Assembly (NCBI RefSeq): GCF_027482425.1
Contig: NZ_JAIXWA010000068.1
Coordinates: 1-35,097, forward strand
Source of the DNA: Flavobacterium sp.
GTDB taxonomy: Bacteria; Bacteroidota; Bacteroidia; Flavobacteriales; Flavobacteriaceae
Direction: 5' to 3'
DNA: 35,097 nucleotides
Shown here piece by piece: positions 1-9,700 of this stretch (the first letter of the stretch is position 1; the number at the start of each line of letters is the position of its first letter). A program made the position numbers and the translations under genes. The notes beneath the pieces were generated by a model. It was not told the DNA's origin. It did no database searches and saw only the letters and a list, made by a program, of their open reading frames with translations.

Positions 1-21
1 CGTTGAAGCGGTAGTGAGCCC

Positions 22-67
22 CCTAGCCCCCAAAGGGGGAATAGTGGCTAGCCCCGAAACTTCGGGG
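22..67. repeat. Two adjacent GC-rich palindromes (REP-like)
   Basis: Two hairpins stand close together in otherwise AT-rich DNA. The first has arms CCCCC (27-31) and GGGGG (35-39) around AAA. The second has arms CCCCGAA (52-58) and TTCGGGG (61-67). Both left arms follow the same word TAGCCCC, so the second may be a diverged copy of the first. Short C/G-run palindromes of this kind are common in Bacteroidota spacers; classing them as REP-like is inference. Confidence 0.5.
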
Positions 68-91
68 GTGACTAGTGATTAGTTAAACTTT

Positions 92-126
92 CGACTTTCG
101 ACTTTTGACTTACGACTTATGACTTT
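92..126. repeat. Tandem 7-bp repeat, five copies
   Basis: Five head-to-tail heptamers of the form YGACTTW fill this stretch: CGACTTT, CGACTTT, TGACTTA, CGACTTA, TGACTTT. The array is non-coding and ends just before the terminator stem. No function is evident; it may be a slippage-prone spacer repeat. Confidence 0.7.
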
Positions 127-132
127 CAAATA

Positions 133-166
133 AAAAAAGCTGTTCGTTCTACCGAGCAGCTTTTTT
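133..166 (+). terminator. Intrinsic terminator of a gene beyond the left edge
   Basis: A 14-bp stem (133-146 with 153-166, one G.U pair) closes on a 6-nt loop. The left arm starts with an A-run and the right arm ends in six T, so it could work in both directions. No reading frame precedes it in the window, so it presumably ends a gene off the left edge. It shares the 14-mer GTTCTACCGAGCAG with the terminator after SP. Confidence 0.75.
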
Positions 167-711
167 GGTTATTGTAAATGATGAGTTCTAAATTTTGAAT
201 TTGTGGATGGATTTTGAGTGTAAGGGAGCACCATGTTATCAATGTATTTAGCCATGAAGCGCGAAGGTTCGAAAGTTGTTTTAAACAACTAGCTTTCAAC
301 AATTAGTAAATAGTTTTAGCGATTAGCCAGAGAGTTTTTTGGGGTGTCTGTTGACTGTCCATTCTCCGGAGAGGTGGGGCAAATTTGAAAACGTTATAAA
401 TGATAAAAACATATGTAATTAAGATGAAATAATAGATAAAGTTATTTTTTAATTAAATTTTAAAAAACTATAATATTTAGTGTATTTAATCGACAAAACA
501 ATTCATTACAACGATTTGTATTTTTTTTATTAATTGTTAATTACCTACTTTAGTATATTTACTTTCTGTCATTTTACGAAAACGATTTCGTTTAAATGTC
601 TATAAAAATAGATGAAATAAAAGTGCATTACGCCCCAAACTACTTTTATTTTTTGACCATAACCTACATAATATTTTAAATTAATAAATTCTTAGAATAC
701 ATCGGGTTATT
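167..711. other. Non-coding spacer and leader before GP1
   Basis: No credible gene lies here. The left part (180-370) has mixed composition and two small palindromes: AGTTGTTT-T-AAACAACT (274-290) and TCTCCGGAGA (363-372). From about 390 the DNA becomes strongly AT-rich, as expected of a promoter and long leader for GP1. It holds a weak pair of the TCGA-type motif (486-493 and 507-514), a -7-like TACTTTAG (546-553), and a small inverted repeat ACGAAA-ACGA-TTTCGT (576-591). There is no Shine-Dalgarno sequence before the ATG at 712. Confidence 0.6.
486..514 (+). promoter_or_regulatory. Weak copy pair of the shared upstream motif (GP1)
   Basis: TTAATCGA (486-493) is followed 21 bp later by TACAACGA (507-514), a poor match (5 of 8 to the first). 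The -7-like TACTTTAG starts 32 bp after the second copy, close to the 30-35 bp seen before GP2, GP3 and SP. However, the pair lies about 200 bp upstream of the start codon, further than in the other genes. Assignment rests on comparison with those genes only. Confidence 0.3.
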
Positions 712-3700
712 ATGAATACTATTACATCAACAAAAGATTGTGCAACTCATGCACACAACAACACTTTTTCAAAACGCAGTTTTCAACTTTTGACTTTTGT
801 GTTACTCATGCTTGGTCTGAATGGGTGGGGGCAGAATTTTACGGATAATGCCTCTAATTATTCTTCTTGGACAAATGGATCCAATCTAGGTTCAGGTTTT
901 GGTGTCTGGACTTTATCTGCAGGAACAAATTCGGGGTCTTTTTTAGGTAATCCAGCAAATAACGGCATGGGTACTACCGGTATCGGAACGAATGCATTTG
1001 GATTGTTTGCAACTGGTTCCGCATACATGAATGCGACTAGACCCTTTGAAAATGCTATGGAAGTTGGTGATAAGTTAACGTTTTACTGGGCAATGAATTG
1101 GGATGCTAATGGTGGCGGGAAAGGATTTGATTTTAAAAACGGAGCTACAACAATTTTTACAGTAATTAATTCAGGATCAAGTACAATAACAGCTGGCGGA
1201 GTTACGGCTGATTCTAATTATGGAACAACTCCAATGCTAGTAACATTAATCAGAACAAGTTCAACACAATATAGTTTTTCTATGACGAGCAGAAGTGGTG
1301 GTTCAACGTATAATTCGACCATCAATTCATCTTCTGCTATAAATGCTGTTAACTTTTTTATTGGTAATCAAAATGAAGGAAATGGAAATAGAAACATGTA
1401 TTTCAATCATTTAACGATAGAAAAGGGTAGATATAGATCTAAAGTTTCGGGTGCATGGAATAATGCAAGTACTTGGCAAGTAAGTACAGATGGGGGAAGT
1501 ACTTGGTCGGATGCAAATTCAGCTCCTTCAAGTGTTAATGGTCCAATTACAATTTTAAATACGCATGAAGTCACTGTTAGTACAACAATAACAATTGATC
1601 AGACAACTATCGATTCAGGAGGTAAGCTTGTATTAGCAACTGGTGGCGCGATTACAGTAGCCAATGGACCTGATGCAAACGATTTGGTTATTAATGGAAC
1701 CTATGAAAGGCAAGCAACTGCAACAACATTAACTCCAACAGGTGCTGTATTTTGTGGGAGCGGAGGGGTTTATATCCACAACGCTTCTGGCGGTACTATA
1801 CCTACGATTACATGGAATGCAAACTCTACTTTGCAGATTGACCAGAATATCAATTCGGATGAATTTACTGAAAGTTTCGGCAATGTATTGATAAATGGTA
1901 ATACAGCATTTACTATTGCTACAGCTGCTTTTACCGGAAGCATCCAAGGAAGCTTTACTCACAATTCAAGTGGTAATATAACTATGGCATCTACAACCAG
2001 TAATGTGACATTTACAGTAGCTGGAAATTTTAATCTTACGGGTTCAGGAGCTTTCATTTTACAAACCAATGCAGCCTCAACACTTTCTAGAACGCATAGA
2101 CTAGTTGTGAATGGCAATTACATTCAATCTGCGGGAACCTTGAGTTTTTCTAGTGAATCTTCATCGCCTGGAACCAATTCGGTTTTTGCGCTCCTAGATG
2201 TTAGAGGTAATTTTACCCATTCCGGAGGAACAATTTCAGAAACAGCCACTGTTAATGTAATAACTAGAATAACATTAACAGGGACGTCTGGCACCCAAAC
2301 ACTAGAAAGTACGGGACAAACAGGTTCAATTGATTTCAATGTAGCAGGCTCAAATGCCCAATGCGTAGTCTCTGCAACAAAAGTATTTGTACTTGGTTCA
2401 AATGCTACAATGACAATTGCCAATGGAACATCTGCGCCAGACTTATTAGTTAATGGAACAGTTAATAGCTCTGGAACAATCACTTACACTGGTTCAACTA
2501 CAACAGTTAACGGAACACTTCGTAATTCAGGCACAAGTACAGGTGCTTTAACTACAACCCTAACATTCAGTTCAACCGGAACTTATGAGCATAATTTCAC
2601 AACAACTGTTGGTGTAATTCCAACAGCGACTTGGAATTCGGCATCAAATTGTAATATCATAGGATACACAACTAATACCGGATCTGCATCAGGCTTGAAT
2701 CAAACGTTCGGAAATTTTACATGGAACTGTACAGGTCAGACAAGCTCAGCTAATTTAAATGGAGGTCTAATTGGAACAGTGACAGGTAATTTTAATGTTA
2801 TATCAACTGGTACAGCTCAGCTGAGATTAGGAGGGTCTGGTGCCACTTGGACGTCAACTATTAATGGAAATCTTAATATTCAAGGGGGTACTTTGGCAAT
2901 TATCGGATCTGGTACTGCTGGCACTGGTGCTGCTACAATAAATGTCGCTGGGAATTTAACCATATCTGGAGGTGTGCTTGATTTTAATGCAGTTTCTAAT
3001 GCTGCCTCGAGTACAATAAATATCGGAGGTGATTTTTCACAGACTGGGGGTGCAATACAACGTTCATTTTCTGCAGTATCTTCTTTTGTTTTCAATAAAT
3101 CTTCCGGTACACAAACAATAAGCCAATCATCAGGTACCATCTTTAATGCCATCAATTGGAATGTAGGTAATGGTACTAGCACCAATACTGTTGTTTTGGG
3201 TAGTAACGTAAACCTAGGTACCGGTACTGGAACCTTTACGGTTTTAGGTAATGCTACTTTTGATGCGGGCACTAATGTGCTTAGTGGTAGTGCGGCTTCA
3301 ACTATAAACTCTGGTGGTTCGGTAATTACTGCCAATACCGGAGGTGTTAATGGTTCAATAACGCTTTCGGGAACTCGTACTTATAATGCTGCTGCCAACT
3401 ACACTTTCAACGGATCCGCCGAACAAGTGACTGGAGCAGCCGTTGCTAGCGCCAACAATCTTACTCTAAACAATAGTGCTGGAGTAACCCTAAGCACCAA
3501 TACAGCTGTAACGGGTACCATAACCTTTACCAACGGTAACCTAACCACCAATGGCAATACCTTAACTTTAAGTAATTCTCCATCGGGTGCAACTGCCAGT
3601 AGGTATATCATTGCTGATGCCACGGGTACAGTAACTATGAATTCGGTAAGTACCGCTAAAACACTACCTATAGGAACTGCTACTGCGTATGCGCCACTTA

Positions 3701-6700
3701 CGGTAACGGCTGGCAGTGCCACCAATTATACCGCTACTGTTTCGAGTACCTTACCTTGCTCTGCAACTGATGCAACTCGAGTTGTTAATTTGGCTTGGAC
3801 GTTAAATGGTTCTAATGCTCCTTCGAGCGTTGTTTTCCAATGGCCAGTTTCAAGTCAAGCCATCTCATTTAATCCGGCGAGTTCTTGTGATCTTGGACGC
3901 TATAATACCACTTGTCCATATAACGTGTCAACTATAGGCACTCCTTCAGGTACGGGGCCTTATACACTTTCAGCATCTTCGGGCTTTGCTTCCGGAAATC
4001 AACAATATGTAATCGGCAATGCAAATGCGGTTTACCTTGCCCCACCCACAATAGCAACTACCGTTGCTGCTAGTTCTATTACCTTTAGTGGCGCTTCCAG
4101 TGGTGGTCAAACCCTTACAGGGAATAGTATTACTGCTAAAGGTGTGGCTTGGGATACAACTACTGCACCAACTGTTGCCCTGTCAACTAAAACAAACGAT
4201 GGAACGGGTGCAACCAATTTTAGTTCTTCATTAAATTCACTTGCGGCTCAAACACTTTATTATGTGCGTGCTTATGCTACCAATGCTACAGCAACGGCCT
4301 ATGGCGATGAAAAATCGTTCCGTACCCTTTCTTCTCCTGTTTCAGCGCAAGCAACCGATTTGACAGCAACAGCAACTTCATCGAGTACTATTGATTTAAG
4401 CTGGACGGGGGCTAGCTTCCCAAGCACAGGTGCTACTGCTAGCGGCTATATACTTTTAAGGGCAATTAGCCCCAACACTCCTTCATTGGCTAGCGCAAAT
4501 GGTGCAGCACCTTCTGCAGGAGCTAATACAAGTATTGTTTCATCTGTTATCGCCAATAACGCGACTAGCTTCAGTAATAGTGGACTAGCTTCTACCACAA
4601 CGTATAACTATCTACTAATCCCCTACACTTGGGATGGCAGCAATGCAACTACCTATAATTATCTTACTGCATCCGCACCTACAGCCAACGCTACAACTCA
4701 GTCTGGTGCTACGCCACCCGTGCTTACCACCTCGGCCGCCTCTTCAGTTACTGCTGCCTCGGCTACTTTGAATGGTGAAATTACTTCAGATGGAGGTGGT
4801 GCAGTAACAGCTAGAGGATTTGTATACAGTTCATCTGATCCTACGCCAACGCTGGGAGAAGGTGGTGTAACCGATCAATCCTCAGGGACAGGAACAGGAA
4901 CATTTAACGCCAGTGTCTCTTCATTGTCGCCTAATACGATTTATTATTATCAAGCTTATGCAACGAATAGCTCGGGAACAAGCTATGGGGGAGTTATTTC
5001 GTTTACTACTCCAAAAGCTGAACCTGCAGCTCAGCCAACTTCTTTAGTGTTTAGTTCTGTTACGAGTACTTCATTTAGCACTGCTTTTACGGATGCTTCA
5101 GGAAGCCCTGATGGATATATTGTTGTTCGAAGTACTACGGCCAGTTTATCCGCTGATCCAGTAGATGGCACAGCGTATACTGCTGGTAATAGTCTAGGAG
5201 GGGGAACAGTAGTAAGTGTGGGTACTACAATTTCAGGAATTGCCAACAGCAGTTTAACTGAAGGTACGACATATTACACATTTGTTTTTGCTTTTAACAA
5301 TAGCGGAGCAACAATCGATTATTTAACGACATCGCCTTTAAGTAATAGCGTAATTACGATTAGTTCTGTACCGAATGCTCCTTCATTTAGTGCGGTTACC
5401 AATACTACAGCTACAGTGAGCTGGTCTGCGGTAACTGGAGCATCAGATTACCGATTGGATCTTTCTACAGTTTCAAATTTTACAAGTTTTGTTTCGGGCT
5501 ACAATGATTTAACGGTTTCAGGTACTAGTCAGGCTATTACAGGTCTTACACCAAATACTAATTATTTCGCTCGTGTTCGTGCTGTTAATGCTTCAGGTAC
5601 CTCTGCAAGTTCGACAAATGGTAGTTCAGCTACCTTACATAATGCGCCTACAGTAGGTAATGGCTCTGGCGCTACTACTAGTGCTATTACGGCCAATTGG
5701 ACTGCACCAACCGGTGGAGGTAGTATCACTTTTACTTACACTGTTGAACTGTCAACTAACGCTCTTGATTTTAGTAGCCCGGTAGCTACGCAAAATTCAA
5801 TTGCTAGTGCCACACTTTCCAATACTTTTTCAGGCCTTTCACAAGGAACAACTTACTATTATCGAATTAGAGCTGTAAATGCTTCGGGCGCATCCGATTG
5901 GTCTTCTGTAAGTACAGGATATTCTACGCTTGCTTCAACTATATCCTTGTCTGTTTTAGGAACAGCAGTAACAGAAAATTTTAATGGTATGGGAACTTCT
6001 GCTACAGCTTCTACTCCAACAGGTATTCGAATAGGTACTGATTTCAATATAGGGACCACTGCAACGACACAGGCTTATGGAAATACTGGATTGGGAGCAG
6101 TAACTAGTTCAAGTAGTGGCGGTGCCATCAACTGGGCCGATGGTGTTACAGCGTCAGCTACGGATCGTGCACTTGGTTTTTTATCAACGGGCTCCTATAG
6201 TTCTCCGCGTTCAATTATTGCAGCATTTAAAAATAATACAGGGTCAACGATTACCAATTTAACAATTGATTGGAAATACGAAAAATACCGTTCGGGTACA
6301 AGAGCCTTTGATTGGACTTTTTTCCATGGAGCTTCATCAACACCCACAACTGCAGCAACGGATGGTAATCAATCGTATCCTGCCGATGCCAACAATACAG
6401 TAGTATTTTCACCCTCGAGCGATACTGCTAAATCCGTAGTTTTATCAGGCTTGTCAATAGCTGATGGGTCGACTTACTATTTAATGTGGACTTATACAGG
6501 TCTTGCCGGTTCCACTAATAGTCAAGGACTTGGAATTGATGACTTAAGTATAAAAGGTTGTGGCGATGTAGCTGCACCTACGGCAAGCAATCAGACTTTT
6601 TGTTCGGCAGCAAATGCTACAATAGCGAGTCTAACTGCCACAGGAACAGCAATTAAATGGTATGCAGCTTCTAGTGGTGGAACTGCTTTAAGTACTGCTA

Positions 6701-9700
6701 CTGCTCTTGTAAATAATACGATTTATTATGCCTCGCAAACAATAGATGGTTGTGAAAGTGTAAATAGGACTGCGGTTACGGTTACCATTACAACCAATCC
6801 AACAGCACCAACCGGTACTGCCACCCAAATCCTTTGTACTGGATCGACAATTGCTAACCTTACTGCAAATGGTACTTCTATTCAATGGTATGCAGCATCA
6901 AGCGGCGGGAGTCCGTTAAGTAGTTCAACAGCTTTAGTGAATAATACCGTTTATTATGCCTCACAAACGGTAAGTGGATGCGAAAGTACGTCTCGATTAG
7001 CAGTAACCGCTAGTTTAGTGAATAACGGGACTTGGTTGGGTACAACCAGCTCTGATTGGAATACAGCGTCTAATTGGTGTGGTGGTGTTCCAACAGCTTC
7101 AACAAATGTAGTTATTAACTCAGGTGCCTCAAACTACCCTGATTTAAGTACTGGTGCGGATGGTGTTGCCAACAGCATTACTATAAATACCGGTGGTTCA
7201 TTGACAATGGGTGGAACGGAAACGTTAACCATTACTTCCGGTGGTAGTTTTACCAATAATGGAACATTTACTGCAGGTTCAAATACAACTATTGTATTTG
7301 CAGGAACAGCAAGTATTTCGGGTACGGCTACTTTTAACAATATTACTGCGAATGGAACTTTAACACCAAGTACTGCAACTACTATAAATGGTGTATTAGC
7401 ATTAAATAATGGAGGTTCAATTGCCACCAATAGTCCACTTTTTGGTTCATCCGCTACGTTACAATATAATTATGGTGGAGGTTTTGGTTCTCGAAGAAAT
7501 CAAGCTCTCGAATGGCCTGCAAGCAATGGACCGGCTAACTTAACTATAACTAATGGAAGTTGGATTCAATTAACAGGAAATCGTAGTCTTACAGGTAATG
7601 TTACAATCACTAACGGAGCATTGCAAGCTAGTGGAGCTCAAACATTAACAATGAATGGATCTACACAAACAATTACAGTAAGTACAAGTTCCGGCGGAGC
7701 GATATATGGAACCGATAATGGCTTTGGTAATGACTTAAGTTTAGTAATTGCTTCGGGTTCGACTACAACATTTACCGGAGATGCTACTACTAGTAGTGAT
7801 GATGAAAAGAAGTTCTTGGGTATAACTGTAAATTCAGGTGGAACATTGACGCTTTCTAGAGGTATTTTAGTAAAGTATGGAACCTTTACTGTTAATGGAG
7901 TTCTGCAAATTAATGCGAATGGTTATGTACAATCAACCAATGGTATAGCACCTACTTATGGAGGTTCTGCTACCTTAATTTACAATACGGGAGGTTCATA
8001 CGGAAGAGGTTTAGAATGGAGTGCTACTTCGGGAGCAGGATACCCAAATAATGTGCAAATAAGTAATACTACTACGCTGAATTTAGGAGCCAATGCTGGT
8101 ACAACTACAGCACGTCAATGTGCAGGTTCGTTAACTGTCGACAGTGGTTCTACACTTTCGCTAAATATAAACGCAATGTCTCAAGCATTAACCGTAAAAG
8201 GAAATTATATAAACAATGGAACTACGATTTTGTCTGGAACAATTGGTGGTGACTTAAAGCTTGAGGGTAATATGAATGACAATGGTGTCTTTACCGCTAA
8301 TGGAAGAGCTATTTTCTTTGAAGGGTCCAATAACCAAACTATTAATTCGACCTCAGATCCGCTTGATATTGATGTAATGCGAATTGGCAAGTCTGGAGGA
8401 GAGGTTATTTTGGCTCAAAACTTACTTGTAGATGAGTCAGCAGATCCTATTCAATTTACAACGGCAAACAGCGTATTAAATTTGAATGGGTATACTGCAA
8501 CTTTTGGTAAAGCAGCTACTGCCTCGGCTATAACGATGAATGCTTCAAGCAGAATTAAGGGTTCGACCACTTCTTCAATTGAAATCCTCGGAACAGGTGC
8601 ATTTGGTACAATTTATTTGGATCAAACTACACCAGGATCAACTAATGCACTAAATAATTTTACTATTAACAGAACTTCATCGGGTAGTGTAACATTGGCC
8701 AACCCTATAGCGGTTTCGGGTACTTTAACTATTGCTAATGGAACCATAAACTTGGGAACTAATCGTCATACAGCTGCCAATTTAACGTTAGGAAGTTCGG
8801 CTCAAACCACAAGTTCTTCCTATGGTGGAACAGGTTCGCCTGCAGAAAATATCAACACAACGTATTTTGCAGCAACTTCAGGTTACGTAAATGTAGGAAG
8901 TTGTACTACGAATAGTTTAACTTCAACTTCGGCCACCGCTTGTTTAGGAAGTCCGGCTACTGTTACGTTAACCAATACCACAACTTCACAATTACCTGTG
9001 GGTACCTATGCTGTTCTTTACACGTTAAGTGGTGCAAACACTGGTAGTGCAACTGGAACTATGGTGGTTTCAACTGCAGGAACGGGAACATTTACTACGA
9101 CCAATATCACCAATAGTGGTGCAACAACGATTACTATTAATTTTATACGTAATGGATGCGTTTCGGCAATTAGCGCGAATAATTCGGCCTCAATTACAAT
9201 TAATTCGGTGCAAACAGCAAGCGTAACTATTGCTTCTAGTGATGCCGATAACACGATTTGTGCAGGCACAAGTGTAACCTTTACCGCTACACCAACCAAT
9301 GGCGGTAGTGCCCCTTCCTACCAATGGAAATTAAACGGTTCTGATGTGGATACTGACAGTGCAACTTTCACCACAAGTACCTTAGCCAATGGCGATATTG
9401 TAAGTGTGGTAATGACCTCCAATGCAAGCCCTTGTTTAACAGGTTCACCCGCTACTTCCAATACGATTACTACAACGGTTACGACATTGTCGGCTTCAAT
9501 TTCGGGGACTAATGGTGCTAATCAGTGTCCAGGATCCAATGTGAGTTTTACGCTTTCAGGAACTGCCAATTCAATTGCAAGTTATAATTTGAACGGTGGG
9601 GCTACACAAACAGTTACATTGACGGGAGGAACAGCTACGGTTACCGTAACTGCTGCAACAACTTCGCAAACCTTAAATCTAATTAGTGTGGATAATGGTG

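Noticed and set aside
274..290. Near-perfect palindrome AGTTGTTT-T-AAACAACT.
   Set aside because: It lacks a T tail and does not recur in the window; there is no basis for calling it an operator or terminator.
233..292. A 19-codon frame (ATG 233) with a Shine-Dalgarno-like AAGGGAG a few bases upstream.
   Set aside because: The peptide has no recognisable property, Bacteroidota seldom rely on such ribosome sites, and no neighbour context supports it.
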